Shown here one piece after another: positions 1 through 10,719 of a stretch of 64,000 bases of DNA (position 1 is its first letter; each line of letters begins with the position of its first letter). The stretch covers positions 3,552,517 to 3,616,516 of the forward strand of contig NZ_CP053108.1 of NCBI RefSeq assembly GCF_013009075.1, in the 5' to 3' direction. The notes beneath the pieces were generated by a model. The model saw only the letters and a program-made list of their open reading frames with translations, did no database searches and was not told the DNA's origin. The position numbers and the translations under genes are program-made. Source of the stretch: Halomonas sp. TA22. GTDB taxonomy: Bacteria > Pseudomonadota > Gammaproteobacteria > Pseudomonadales > Halomonadaceae.

Positions 1-485
1 ATCTGCGCGCTTACCTGCTGCTGGGCGAGTGGCTGCGTCACGAGATCGATGTCGATATCACCCGGGAAGTGCTGCCGCATGCCAATCCCTTTCCCAAGGT
101 CTATGCCCTGAAGGTGTTCGATCCCGCCTATCGCCCCGACCTGGACACGCTGATCGGCGACTACATCGAGCACAACCCGACGCGCAACCGCGAGCTGGAC
201 CTGTTCCCGCTCTTCGCCTACCTGCGCCCCGGCTTTCCACATCCGGTCATGCGCAATGCTCTGGTCAAGCCGCGCCCCACCTTCCATTACCGCCTGCCCA
301 ACGCCCAGCTCTCCAACCCCGCCTGGGGGGCAGCCATGGAGTGGAACCTGTGGCTCGAGGTCGAGCGGCTGGCAGCGGACACCCCGCGTCTCGAGGAGCA
401 GGCCAGGCACTATCTCGACCACCATCTCCAATCGCCCCTCACCCGCTGGCTCGACAGGATGCGCGGGTGGATGAAAGAATCCTAA
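1..485 (+). CDS. amidoligase-like protein, C-terminal part (5' end outside window)
   Basis: The reading frame is open from the window edge (first full codon at base 3) and stops at TAA 483-485, leaving about 160 residues. The visible part contains an N-P-F-P-K-V-Y segment, an I-E-H-N-P-T-R-N-R-E-L-D-L-F-P-L stretch, and a W-N-L-W-L-E-V-E-R-L helix near the end. I read it as the C-terminal half of a putative amidoligase of the ATP-grasp/COOH-NH2 ligase type. Those enzymes are often encoded next to a gamma-glutamyl hydrolase-type amidotransferase, and such a gene follows 8 bp downstream. The substrate is unknown. Identification rests on the neighbour and on partial sequence recognition, so the family name is tentative. 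Confidence 0.6.
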   Translation, partial: LRAYLLLGEWLRHEIDVDITREVLPHANPFPKVYALKVFDPAYRPDLDTLIGDYIEHNPTRNRELDLFPLFAYLRPGFPHPVMRNALVKPRPTFHYRLPNAQLSNPAWGAAMEWNLWLEVERLAADTPRLEEQARHYLDHHLQSPLTRWLDRMRGWMKES

Positions 486-493
486 GGAGTGGC

Positions 494-1180
494 ATGTCTC
501 GCCCACTGATCGGCATCACCACCTCGGATCGCAAGAGCTTGATTGCCTGGTTTTTCGACTGGCTGGCGGTGTGGCGCCATGGCGGTCGCCCGCTGCGCCT
601 GTCGCCCTCCCGCGCCAAGCCAGAGTATCTCGACGGACTGATCATCGGCGGCGGCGACGACATCGAAGCGCGGCTCTATGGCGGCGAGGTGCAGCTCGAC
701 GTCCGCGTCGACCCGCAGCGCGACCAGCTGGAGCTCGAGCTGCTTGAGCGCTTCATTCCGCGTGGCTGCCCGGTGCTGGGCATCTGTCGCGGCGCCCAGT
801 TGATCAACGTCTATCTCGGCGGCACTCTGGACAGCGACATCTATACCACGCACCAGGGCCTCAAGCGGCGTCGCACGGTGCTGCCCCGCAAGACCGTGGA
901 TATCGTCGCCGACAGCCAGCTGCACCGTATCCTCGAGGTCAGTTGGTGTCGCATCAACAGCCTGCACCATCAGGCCGTGCAACAGGCGGGGCGCGGGATC
1001 GAGATCGTCGCCCGCGACCGCGATGGGCTGGTGCAGGGAATCGAGTCCCGCGAGCACGCCTTCCTGCTCGGCGTGCAGTGGCACCCCGAGTGGCTGATCT
1101 TCAACCGCCCCCAGCAGCGCCTGATACGTGCGCTGGTCGAGGCCTCTCGCGTCGCCTCGTCGACATCGCGCCAAACGTAA
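494..1180 (+). CDS. class I glutamine amidotransferase-like hydrolase (peptidase C26)
   Basis: This is a 228-residue protein of the gamma-glutamyl-gamma-aminobutyrate hydrolase (PuuD) type. The nucleophile elbow G-I-C-R-G puts the catalytic cysteine at residue 98. The Q-W-H-P-E motif supplies His197 and Glu199, so the Cys-His-Glu triad is complete. The G-G-G-D-D segment near residue 52 is also typical. The ATG at 494 was chosen because AAGGAG lies just upstream (484-489) and the product then starts directly with the conserved beta strand (R-P-L-I-G-I-T). It follows the amidoligase-like gene by 8 bp and is probably cotranscribed. Pairing of a ligase with an isopeptidase suggests making and breaking of amide bonds on a small molecule or peptide; the substrate is not evident. 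Confidence 0.88.
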   Translation: MSRPLIGITTSDRKSLIAWFFDWLAVWRHGGRPLRLSPSRAKPEYLDGLIIGGGDDIEARLYGGEVQLDVRVDPQRDQLELELLERFIPRGCPVLGICRGAQLINVYLGGTLDSDIYTTHQGLKRRRTVLPRKTVDIVADSQLHRILEVSWCRINSLHHQAVQQAGRGIEIVARDRDGLVQGIESREHAFLLGVQWHPEWLIFNRPQQRLIRALVEASRVASSTSRQT

Positions 1181-1203
1181 GCGACCGCCCGAAGGCGGTC
1201 GCT
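1180..1203. terminator. GC-rich hairpin between convergent genes
   Basis: A perfect 10-bp inverted repeat (1180-1189 with 1194-1203) has a CGAA tetraloop. It sits exactly between the convergent C26 hydrolase and OsmC genes. There is no strong U-tract on either strand, so use as a bidirectional terminator is inferred from position. Confidence 0.5.
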
Positions 1204-1227
1204 GATATCGAAGAGGCTGACACCGGC

Positions 1228-1659
1228 TCAGCTCTCCAGCGTGGCATCCAGGGTGATCTCGGCCTTGAACAGCTTGGAGATCGGGCACCCCTCCTTGGCC
1301 TTGTTGGCCGCATCGTCGAATGCCGCCTGGTCGGCGCCGGGGATCTTGACCCGCGTCTCGAGATGGATGGCCGTCACGCTGAATCCCTCGTCACCCTTCT
1401 CCAGGGTGACGCTCGCCTGGGTAACGATGCTCTCGGCGGTCATGCCCGCCTCACCCAGTATCATCGACAGCGCCATGGAGTAGCAGCTGGCGTGAGCCGC
1501 GCCAATCAACTCCTCAGGGTTGGTCCCCGGCTGCCCCTCGAAGCGCGTGTTGAAACCATAGGGATTGGCATCGAGCACTCCGCTCTCGGTGGAGACCGTG
1601 CCCTTGCCTTGCTTAAGATCACCTTCCCAGTGCGCGGAAGCCTTCTTGATGATGCTCAT
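1228..1659 (-). CDS. OsmC/Ohr family peroxiredoxin
   Basis: The 143-residue protein is a full-length OsmC-type peroxidase, which reduces organic hydroperoxides using a redox cysteine pair. The two characteristic cysteines are at residue 59 (H-A-S-C-Y-S-M-A-L) and residue 125 (E-G-C-P-I-S-K-L). The N-P-E-E-L-I-G-A-A-H segment before the first cysteine is a family signature. It looks more like OsmC than Ohr by its start (A-x-W-x-G-D-L-K-x-G-K-G). It lies next to tpx on the same strand, about 90 bp from it, so this corner holds two thiol-based antioxidant genes. Confidence 0.93.
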   Translation of the reverse strand: MSIIKKASAHWEGDLKQGKGTVSTESGVLDANPYGFNTRFEGQPGTNPEELIGAAHASCYSMALSMILGEAGMTAESIVTQASVTLEKGDEGFSVTAIHLETRVKIPGADQAAFDDAANKAKEGCPISKLFKAEITLDATLES

Positions 1660-1752
1660 TGCGTCTCCTTGGGTATTTTCCTGGCAAAACGACGTGTTAC
1701 CACGCCATGATCAATCGAGTCACGACCAATCGAATGAACAGAACGCGAACCG

Positions 1753-2253
1753 TCAGGTTAGCGCGGCCAGCGCCGCATCGTAATCCGGTTCGTGTTTGAT
1801 CTCGTCCACCAATTGACTGTAGATCACTTGATCGTTTTCATCGATGACCACCACCGCCCGCGCCGTCAACCCAGCCATCGGCCCGCTGGAGAGTGCCACG
1901 CCGTAATCGCGATGGAACTCGGGATGGCGGAACGTCGACAGGGTGATCACGTCATCCAGCCCCTCGGCACCGCAGAAGCGCTTGGCCGCAAAGGGCAGGT
2001 CGGCGGAGACGACCAGTACCACGGTATTGGCAAGCGACGAGGCAAGCTCGTTGAACTTGCGCGTCGACATGGCGCAAGTCGGCGTATCGACGCTTGGGAT
2101 GATATTGAGCACCTTGCGCTTGCCGGCGTAGTCGGCAAGGGTCACGTCCTGCAGCTCCTGGTCGGTCAGCGTCAGGGCGGGGGCTTGCGTGTCCGGTGTG
2201 GGAAAATCGCCAGCCACGTCCACCGGGGTGCCGCCACGGGTTACCTGTTTCAT
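1753..2253 (-). CDS. tpx: thiol peroxidase (lipid hydroperoxide reductase)
   Basis: The 166-residue protein has the size and layout of atypical 2-Cys peroxiredoxin Tpx, a periplasmic or cytosolic peroxidase reduced by thioredoxin. The peroxidatic cysteine is Cys60 in P-S-V-D-T-P-T-C and the resolving cysteine is Cys94 in K-R-F-C-G-A. The start at 2253 gives the canonical beginning [11 protein letters not shown]. The frame remains open further upstream, but that extension has no family similarity. It is transcribed away from the DUF1415 gene's end and toward osmC. Confidence 0.95.
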   Translation of the reverse strand: MKQVTRGGTPVDVAGDFPTPDTQAPALTLTDQELQDVTLADYAGKRKVLNIIPSVDTPTCAMSTRKFNELASSLANTVVLVVSADLPFAAKRFCGAEGLDDVITLSTFRHPEFHRDYGVALSSGPMAGLTARAVVVIDENDQVIYSQLVDEIKHEPDYDAALAALT

Positions 2254-2317
2254 GATCGCTCCTGCTGTCGAGGGAACCCCTGTTATGCGGGCGATGACAG
2301 CGTTTGGCAAGGCCCGA

Positions 2318-2869
2318 TCAGCCAAGCATCTTGAGCGTCGCCAAGCGACGCTCCAGTGTTTCCCGGCCCAGCTCATGCATCAGGGCAATGTTTCGCTCAG
2401 GAATGCTTTCCGGATCGGGGTAGTGTTCCAGCACGCGGGTCAGGCTCGCTTCACGCAGCAGATGCAACATCGGCCACGGCGAGCGATTGGTGTAGTGGCT
2501 CTCGTCATCCTCGGCGCCCCCCTCGAAACGATAATCGGGATGGAAGCTCGCCAGCTGGTAGATGCCGTCGTACCCCTGGTCGGCGAGCAGATCCTCGGCC
2601 ACGCCCAATAGGTCAAGGTAGTCATCGAAGTCATCGCTCCCCTCACTCAATACCAGCAGCGTGGTCTCGACCTCGCTATCCTCGTCGAGCCGGCGGCACT
2701 CCTCGAGCAGGGCAAGCAACGTCTCGCTCCAGTCATTGGCCGAGACGGCACGATACCGGATCCGCTGGGCGGCCACTTCGCGAGCGGCGAAGGGGCAGAT
2801 ACCATGCTTCACTACGAAGGTCTCGACCCAAGCCTGGGTAGCGGCAAGACAGCGCATGAGGGGTTCCAT
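2318..2869 (-). CDS. DUF1415 family protein
   Basis: The 183-residue protein belongs to DUF1415, a conserved proteobacterial family without an established function. Recognisable segments are the N-terminal T[17 protein letters not shown], the central [15 protein letters not shown], and Y-Q-L-A-S-F-H-P-x-Y-x-F-E-G with [13 protein letters not shown]. The start at 2869 was chosen over an in-frame ATG at 2923 because AGGAG lies 6 bases upstream of it. It is followed on the same strand by tpx about 65 bp away. Confidence 0.9.
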   Translation of the reverse strand: MEPLMRCLAATQAWVETFVVKHGICPFAAREVAAQRIRYRAVSANDWSETLLALLEECRRLDEDSEVETTLLVLSEGSDDFDDYLDLLGVAEDLLADQGYDGIYQLASFHPDYRFEGGAEDDESHYTNRSPWPMLHLLREASLTRVLEHYPDPESIPERNIALMHELGRETLERRLATLKMLG

Positions 2870-2997
2870 GACAAGCTCCTGGGGGGTGGCCGACAGTATA
2901 GTGGCCTTGCCCGTAAGGCGCATTGCAAAGCGCTCGAGGCTGGTTCAGCATTCATGAAACTCCTTTTCATTATCATCGAAGCACCATGAGGCCATCC

Positions 2998-3900
2998 ATG
3001 TCGTCCGACGCCAGCGCCCCCCTTGCCACCATGGTCACCCTACCTGCTACCGTCAGCCAGCCCGACGTGACCCTACCGGCCATCGGCCAGGGCACCTGGC
3101 ACATGGGCGAGGACATGACGGCTAACCGTGACGAGGTACGCGCCCTGCAGCAGGGGCTCGAGCTTGGCATGAGGCTGATCGACACCGCCGAGATGTATGC
3201 CGAGGGCGGTGCCGAAACGGTGGTTGGCGAGGCGCTTCTTGGCCGCCGCGACCAGGCATTCCTGGTCTCCAAGGTCTACCCGTGGAATGCCGGCCGCACT
3301 AGCGCCATCGAGGCGTGCGAACGCAGCTTGAAGCGGCTGGGCACCGATCATCTCGACCTCTACCTGCTGCACTGGCCGGGCAATATTGCCCTCGAGGAGA
3401 CACTCGAGGCCTTCGAGCGCTTGCAGGAACAGGGTAAGGTCAAGCGCTTCGGTGTCTCCAACTTCGATGCCGACGCCATGGCCGCGCTGCATGCCGTGCC
3501 GGGCGCCAGCGAGTGCGCCACCAACCAGGTGCTTTACCACCTGGGCTCGCGCGGCATCGAGCGGCGCCTGCGCCCCTGGATGCGCGAGCATGGCATGCCG
3601 ATCATGGCCTATAGCCCCATTGCCCAGGGCGGCCGGCTACGCGATGAGCTGATGACCGATGCCGACGTGCTGGAGATGGCATCCAGCCTTGGCATTACCC
3701 CGGCGCAATTGCTGCTCGCCTGGTCGATTCGCCCCGTCGCTGGGCAGCGCGATGTAATCGCGATTCCCAAGGCGGTCAGAAGCGAGCATGTCGAACAGAA
3801 TGCCCGTGCCCTGGATATCGTGCTGGACGACGAGGTGATCGAACGGCTCGAGGCGGCATTCCCCGCCCCGGATCACGACGTGCCGCTCGATATCATCTGA
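2998..3900 (+). CDS. aldo/keto reductase
   Basis: The 300-residue protein is a full-length NAD(P)H-dependent aldo/keto reductase with a TIM-barrel fold. The catalytic tetrad is visible as Asp62, Tyr67 (L-I-D-T-A-E-M-Y), Lys92 (V-S-K-V-Y) and His125 (L-L-H-W-P-G). The C-terminal A-I-P-K-A-V-R-x-E-H-V-E-Q-N segment is the cofactor-binding loop. ATG 2998 has GAGG six bases upstream; the in-frame ATG at 2986 is a close alternative adding four residues. It resembles the bacterial YeaE/MGR branch (methylglyoxal or 2,5-diketogluconate reductase-like), but the substrate cannot be fixed. It is convergent with nfi, with only 9 bp between them. Confidence 0.93.
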   Translation: MSSDASAPLATMVTLPATVSQPDVTLPAIGQGTWHMGEDMTANRDEVRALQQGLELGMRLIDTAEMYAEGGAETVVGEALLGRRDQAFLVSKVYPWNAGRTSAIEACERSLKRLGTDHLDLYLLHWPGNIALEETLEAFERLQEQGKVKRFGVSNFDADAMAALHAVPGASECATNQVLYHLGSRGIERRLRPWMREHGMPIMAYSPIAQGGRLRDELMTDADVLEMASSLGITPAQLLLAWSIRPVAGQRDVIAIPKAVRSEHVEQNARALDIVLDDEVIERLEAAFPAPDHDVPLDII

Positions 3901-3909
3901 CGCGCAGGC

Positions 3910-4620
3910 CTAGGAGAGCGAATCGAAGAGCGAGCCGGCAGGAGCTGCCTTCACTCGCTTCTGGTCGCGCCGCGAGGCAAGCCGATCGGCCAGGCGCGTC
4001 GGTTCGGGCAGCTTGGTCTTGCCCAGGCAGCGCACCACCCATTCGATCGAGCTCTCCAGGCTAATGCGATGCCCCAGCGACACGAACACCGGCTTGACTT
4101 TCTCGCGGCTGCGCAGTGCAACGCCGATGGTCTCGCCGCGGTGACGCAGCGGTGTCCATCCGCCGCGCTGCTCGGGCACCTCGTCATGGCGACCGCACAG
4201 GATCGACTTGGCAACACCAATGGTCGGCAGATCGAGCCACAGCCCCAGGTGCGAGGCCACCCCCAACCGCCGTGGGTGGGCGATGCCCTGGCCGTCGACC
4301 ATCACCAGTTCAGGTGTCATGGAGAGCTTGGCGAACGCGTCGAGCGCGGCGGGAATCTCGCGAAACGACAGCAGCCCGGGGATATAGGGCATCCGCGTCG
4401 GCTCGCGGTGGACCACCTGCTCGAGCGGGGTGAGCGACGGCCAGTCGAGCAGCACCACTGCTGCGCGAGTGATCGTTCCCTCTTCCTCGAAACCGATATC
4501 CACCCCGGCAATGCGCGAGACGTTGCCGATCCGGTCCTCGCGCTCGATGCGCGGGGCCAGCTCGCGTTGCAGGGCAATTGCCGTTTCCGGCGTGGGCGTC
4601 CATTCATGCAGAGGCGTCAT
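3910..4620 (-). CDS. nfi: endonuclease V (deoxyinosine 3'-endonuclease)
   Basis: The 236-residue protein is a DNA repair enzyme that nicks DNA one base 3' of deoxyinosine, which arises by adenine deamination. The expected acidic metal ligands are present: Asp41 in A-G-V-D-I-G-F, Glu in P-Y-I-P-G-L-L-S-F-R-E, and Asp in M-V-D-G-Q-G-I-A-H-P-R-R-L-G. The T-I-G-V-A-K-S motif and the P-V-F-V-S-x-G-H end segment are also typical. It is transcribed divergently from sbcD, so two DNA-repair loci share an intergenic region of about 125 bp. Confidence 0.95.
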   Translation of the reverse strand: MTPLHEWTPTPETAIALQRELAPRIEREDRIGNVSRIAGVDIGFEEEGTITRAAVVLLDWPSLTPLEQVVHREPTRMPYIPGLLSFREIPAALDAFAKLSMTPELVMVDGQGIAHPRRLGVASHLGLWLDLPTIGVAKSILCGRHDEVPEQRGGWTPLRHRGETIGVALRSREKVKPVFVSLGHRISLESSIEWVVRCLGKTKLPEPTRLADRLASRRDQKRVKAAPAGSLFDSLS

Positions 4621-4746
4621 CTAGGCATCCTTGCGTAACGGCTGTGAGCCTCCCAGTTTAGGCCCTCGGACGCGTCATCCCAACCCGGGCCTCTTCCCGG
4701 ATCGTGTATCATCGGCGCAGACATTTTCCGTTGAGCCTTGAACGCC

Positions 4747-6026
<1,280 letters not shown>

Positions 6027-6030
<4 letters not shown>

Positions 6031-9000
6031 AGATCCTTGCCCTGCGCTTGCAGAACCTCGCCTCCCTGCCCGGCCCGCTGGAGCTCGACTTCAGCGCCCC
6101 GCCGCTGCGTGACGTTGGCCTATTCGCCATCACCGGCCCCACCGGAGCCGGCAAGAGCACCCTGCTCGACGCTCTGTGCCTGGCGCTCTACGGCAATACG
6201 CCGCGGCTGCGTCAGGCCCCCGGTCGCGATGCCCCGCTGCCCGATGTGGAAGGCGAGACGGTCAGCACCGCCGATCCGCGCACGCTACTTCGCCGCGGCA
6301 CCGCCCAGGGCCACGCCGAAGTCGACTTCCTGGGCCGCGACGGCCGACGTTATCGGGCCCGCTGGGCCGTGCGTCGCGCTCGCGAGAAGGCCAGTGGGCG
6401 CCTGCAAGCGGTCGAGCAGTCACTCTCCGACCTCGAAGACCAGCGCCTGCTCACCACCCAGAAGCGCGAGTTCGACCGTCTGCTGCCCGAGAGGCTGGGA
6501 CTGAACTTCGAGCAGTTCACCCGCGCCGTACTGCTTGCCCAGAGCGAGTTCGCCGCCTTCCTCAAGGCCGATGACAACGAGCGCAGCGACCTGCTCGAAC
6601 GTCTGACCGGCACTCATGAATACTCGCGGATCTCCATCGCTGCCTATCGCCGCGCCAGCGAGGCGAGAAAGTGCGTCGACGCCCTCGAGACCAAGCTTGC
6701 CGACGGCCTGCCCGCCGAGCCCGAGTCCCGCGCCGGACTGGAGCGTGAGGCCGAGGCCACCCAGCAAGCACTCACTTACCTGAAAACCCGTGAGGAGTCG
6801 CTCAAGACTCAGCAGCGTTGGCACGGCGACGATGCTCGCCTGCAGGCAGCCCACGCCGAAGGGTGCCGGCAACTGAACGAGGCCGAGACACGCTGGCACG
6901 CCCTGGCTTCACTGCGCACCGATCGTGAATATCGCAACCTGATCGCTCCCCAGCGTCATCGGCTGACGCGCCAGACCGAATTACCCGGTGAGATCGTCGC
7001 GCTCGAGACAATCCACGCCAACACGCGTCAGGCACTGGAGGCGGCCAACGCCAAGCAGAAAAGTGTCGAAAAGCATCGGGAGCAGGCGGATCGATGCCTG
7101 GCCGATGCGCAGCAGGCCAGACAGCGCGCCGAGCCTGCGCTGCGCCAGGCGCGCACCCATGACCAGGCGCTCGCCACCTACGAAAAGCAGCTGGCCGAGC
7201 TTATAAAGACCCAGGAAGAACGCCATCAACAAGCCAACAGGGTGGAGCATGAGCGACACCAGGCCCGACAGACCCAGCAGGCACTCGAGCAGCGGCGCGA
7301 CACGCAGCAGGCCGCTTTGCACCAGTTGATGGGCGACCACCACCAGCTCGGCGATGCACGTCAGGCACTGCAGCACGCGCTTGACCAGGCCGCTAGGCGC
7401 AGCCTGGCGCTGAATGAGCTGAGCGCTTGCTGGCGGGAGGCCTGCCGCGCCGAGCAGGCGCATCGACATGTCACTCAGCGGCTGCAAGACGACAAAGCTC
7501 ACCTGGCGCAATTGAAAACCCAAGGCAAGACCGCGCGCCGGCACCACGACGAACAGGAGCGGCGCTATCGCACGCTGAGTGCTTTCATCGAGCGCAATCG
7601 CGCCGCGCGCAGCGAAAGTGTGCTCGAGCTGCGCCAACTGCTGCATGAGGGCGGGCCCTGCCCGGTCTGTGGCGGCCATGACCACCCTTGGCGCCACCAA
7701 CCGCCGCCTTCGCACGAGGCCGCGCAACTCGTTGCCCAGCAGGCCGAGGAGGAGCGTCAGCTGGAACAGACCAAGCAGGCACGCGATCAGGCCCAGCAGA
7801 CACTGAATGCCCTTCTCGGCGAATATCGTGCCGTCACGACCACACTGGCACAGTGCCAGCAGGAGCGCCAGGAGGTCGAACGGCGTCTGGCGGAAGCGAG
7901 GAATACGCTTGCCACTCATGCGCTGCATGCCGAGCTTGCCGCCATCGACACGGCCGAATACGACGCCTGGCTGACACAACAGCGCCAGGCGAGCGATGCC
8001 GAGAGGAGACAAGCCGAGCAGGCGCTACAAACGCTGACCCGCGCCGAAAACGAGCTGGCACCGCTACAGGAGTCGCAGCGCCAGAGTGAACTCACGCTTG
8101 CCCAGCTCGACACTCAGCGTAGCGGGCTCGAACAGGAGCGAGCGCGTCTCGCGGCCCAGTTGCCGCCGCTACGCCAGGCGCATGATGAGGCCAAATATCA
8201 GCTCGCGTCACTGCTCGGCGAGCATCCTTCGGCGGATGCCTGGCAGCAACATCTCGACACGCGCCAAGAAGCCGCTCGCCAGGCGCGGGACAGCGCCATC
8301 GAGCAGTGCCATGCAGCCGAGCGCGACCAGGCCCGGCTCGCTCAACAAGCGATACATGAAGCGCAACGCATCGAGAGCCTCACGCAGGAGCGCGACACGC
8401 TGACGCGTGAGCTCGCCGAGTGGCGCCGCGCCCACCCGCAACTCGACGATGCCGGCCTGGCCCGGCTACTGGCGCAATCGGACGAAGATGCCAGACAGCA
8501 GGAGCGCGAACTGAACGACGCCGACGAGGCACGCCAGCGCAGTGAGGCGAGCCTCGCCGAGCGACGCCAGGCGCTATTGCAGCATCGTCGCGACCAAGGC
8601 CTGGCCGATGAACCAAATGCCGACAACGCAGCGCTGCTGGGCGAGGCAGTCGAGCATGAGATCGAGCGCCGCCGTCAGGGGATGATGGATCAACGGGATG
8701 CCCTCGCCCCGCAACTCGAGGCCACCCAACAGGCTCGCGACGAAGCCGCCCATGCGCTACGCGACGACGACCGCCGCCGGGCGCGCCAGCAACACGGCCA
8801 GGCCGAACTGGAAGCCGCCCGAGCCGAGTACGTGCGCTGGGGGCGTATCAGCGAGCTGATCGGCTCCGCCGACGGCAAGGCGTTTCGCCGCATCGCCCAA
8901 GTCTACAATCTGGAGCAGTTGCTGGAGCACGCCAACCTTCACCTGGCCGGCCTCAGCCGACGCTATCGGCTCGCCCGAGGCGGCACGCCGCTGGGCCTGC

Positions 9001-9335
9001 TGGTGGTCGATCACGACATGGGCGATGAGCGCCGCTCGGTGCACTCGCTCTCCGGCGGCGAGACTTTTCTGGTCTCCCTGGCGCTGGCCCTGGGGCTCGC
9101 CTCCATGGCCTCCGGCGAACTCGTCATCGAATCGCTGTTCATCGACGAAGGCTTCGGCAGCCTGGACCCGCAGTCGCTGGCACTCGCCATGGAAGCGCTG
9201 GATGGCCTGCAGGCTCTGGGCCGTCGCGTTGGGGTGATCTCCCATGTGCAGGAGATGCACGAGCGCATCCCGGTGCAGATCCAGGTGGAACCGCTGGGCA
9301 ACGGGACGAGCCGCGCGCGTATCACCAGCCAATGA
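6027..9335 (+). CDS. sbcC: exonuclease subunit SbcC (SMC-like ATPase)
   Basis: The 1102-residue protein is the ATPase and coiled-coil subunit of SbcCD, related to Rad50. Walker A G-P-T-G-A-G-K-S is at residues 37-44. Two long Gln/Glu/Ala/Arg-rich coiled coils flank a zinc hook C-P-V-C (Cys545 and Cys548). The ABC signature L-S-G-G-E begins at residue 1008, followed by Walker B-like L-F-I-D-E-G-F-G-S-L-D and the switch histidine region V-I-S-H-V. The length is close to that of E. coli SbcC. The start overlaps the sbcD stop by four bases. Confidence 0.96.
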
Positions 9336-9382
9336 GCGCACCGCTCAGGTCATCGGCTGCTTCCGCCGGGAGCAAAGTTTTA

Positions 9383-10702
9383 TCACTCGCGGGCGCTCCC
9401 CGCACTCAGGAAAGAGAGAGCACCGGCCGTCATGGCCTCGATGCCGGTTCTCAGGGTCATGGGGTTGCCCGGGAAGTAATAAGGAGAGTGCGGCATATCC
9501 AAGTGGCGCATCTTCTCGGCAACGCTTGTCCCCGGCGTCTCCACCCAACGTGATTCTGGCGTGGCACCGATGAACCAGTAGACGTAGGGGATGTCCTCGC
9601 CGCCGAAACCAGCGGCTTCTGCATTGCCAAAGAAGGGGAAGTCCTCACTGCCGTTCAGGCGCGGCATCTCATACAAGCACGCCTCGCCGAAGTGCTGGGC
9701 ATGGGCCTGGCGCACATGACTAACTGCCGTAGGATCGTTGTTCAGGGCGATGGTCTCATTGAGCACTCGAAACGCCGGTGGCTTCGGCGAACGCCCGGCC
9801 TCGCACTCGGCGCGGACGATGCGTTCGATGGCGGCCACCACCTGCCGATGCAGAGCGTTGTCGAAGCTGCGAACGTTGATCTCGAGCTCAGCCGAGTGGG
9901 GAATGATATTGGCCTGAGTGCCGGCATGCAGCTTGCCGACAGTGACTACCACGGTCTCTTCCGGCGGTACTTCACGGGAAACGATGGTCTGCAATCGGGT
10001 GACCACATGGGCGGCGATCACCACCGGATCCACCGTCTGGGCGGGCATGGAGCCATGGCCGCCGTCGCCGTGGATGGTCACCGCCAGGTTGGTGCAGGCA
10101 GCCATGGCACGGCCGGCGATATGCCCGACCGTGCCCGCCAGCGCCGGCATGTTGTGCTGTCCCAGCACCACGTCCGGGCGAGCAAAGCGCTCATAGAGTC
10201 CATCGTCGAGCATCGCCCTGGCGCCCCCGAAGATCTCCTCGGCCGGCTGGCACACCAGCATCAAGGTGCCGCTCCAGTGCTCCTTGAGCGCCGACATTAC
10301 ACTGGCGGCTCCGACCACACAGCTGCTGTGCAGGTCGTGGCCACAGGCATGCATCAAGGGTACCGTGCTGCCATCCTCTGCGACGGCGGTTTCCCGGCTG
10401 GCAAAATCGAGCCTGGTCTCCTCCTTGATCGGCAGCGCATCCATGTCACCGCGCAGCATCACGCTGGCCCCCTCGCCGTTTCGCAGCAGAGCGACGACGC
10501 CGGTCCCACCCACGCCGCGAGTCACCTCGTAGCCGAGACGCTCCAGCGCCTCGGCGAGCCGCTCACTGGTCTTAAACTCATGGAAGGGAAGCTCAGGGTA
10601 CTGATGCAGCTGGCGATAAAGCGCCTGAATATCCTCGAAGCTTGCTTCCACCTGGGCGCGAATCGCCCCTGGGAGATCCACTCCATTGGCTACGGTCGTC
10701 AT
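9383..10702 (-). CDS. M20 family amidohydrolase (hippurate / N-acyl-amino-acid hydrolase type)
   Basis: The 439-residue protein is a zinc-dependent M20D amidohydrolase, a family that removes acyl groups from amino acids or indole-amino-acid conjugates. Visible motifs are Y-P-E-L-P-F-H-E near residue 38, L-R-G-D-M-D-A-L-P, H-A-C-G-H-D-L-H and Q-P-A-E-E, which provide the metal and catalytic residues. The start at 10702 was chosen because GGAGG lies five bases upstream; in-frame ATGs at 10714 and 10723 also exist, the latter overlapping the symporter stop. It is the last gene of an operon with a sodium:solute symporter and a DUF3311 protein, implying import of the compound it hydrolyses. The substrate is unknown. 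Confidence 0.9.
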   Translation of the reverse strand: MTTVANGVDLPGAIRAQVEASFEDIQALYRQLHQYPELPFHEFKTSERLAEALERLGYEVTRGVGGTGVVALLRNGEGASVMLRGDMDALPIKEETRLDFASRETAVAEDGSTVPLMHACGHDLHSSCVVGAASVMSALKEHWSGTLMLVCQPAEEIFGGARAMLDDGLYERFARPDVVLGQHNMPALAGTVGHIAGRAMAACTNLAVTIHGDGGHGSMPAQTVDPVVIAAHVVTRLQTIVSREVPPEETVVVTVGKLHAGTQANIIPHSAELEINVRSFDNALHRQVVAAIERIVRAECEAGRSPKPPAFRVLNETIALNNDPTAVSHVRQAHAQHFGEACLYEMPRLNGSEDFPFFGNAEAAGFGGEDIPYVYWFIGATPESRWVETPGTSVAEKMRHLDMPHSPYYFPGNPMTLRTGIEAMTAGALSFLSAGSARE

Positions 10703-10719
10703 CTTTGCCTCCATAGGAA

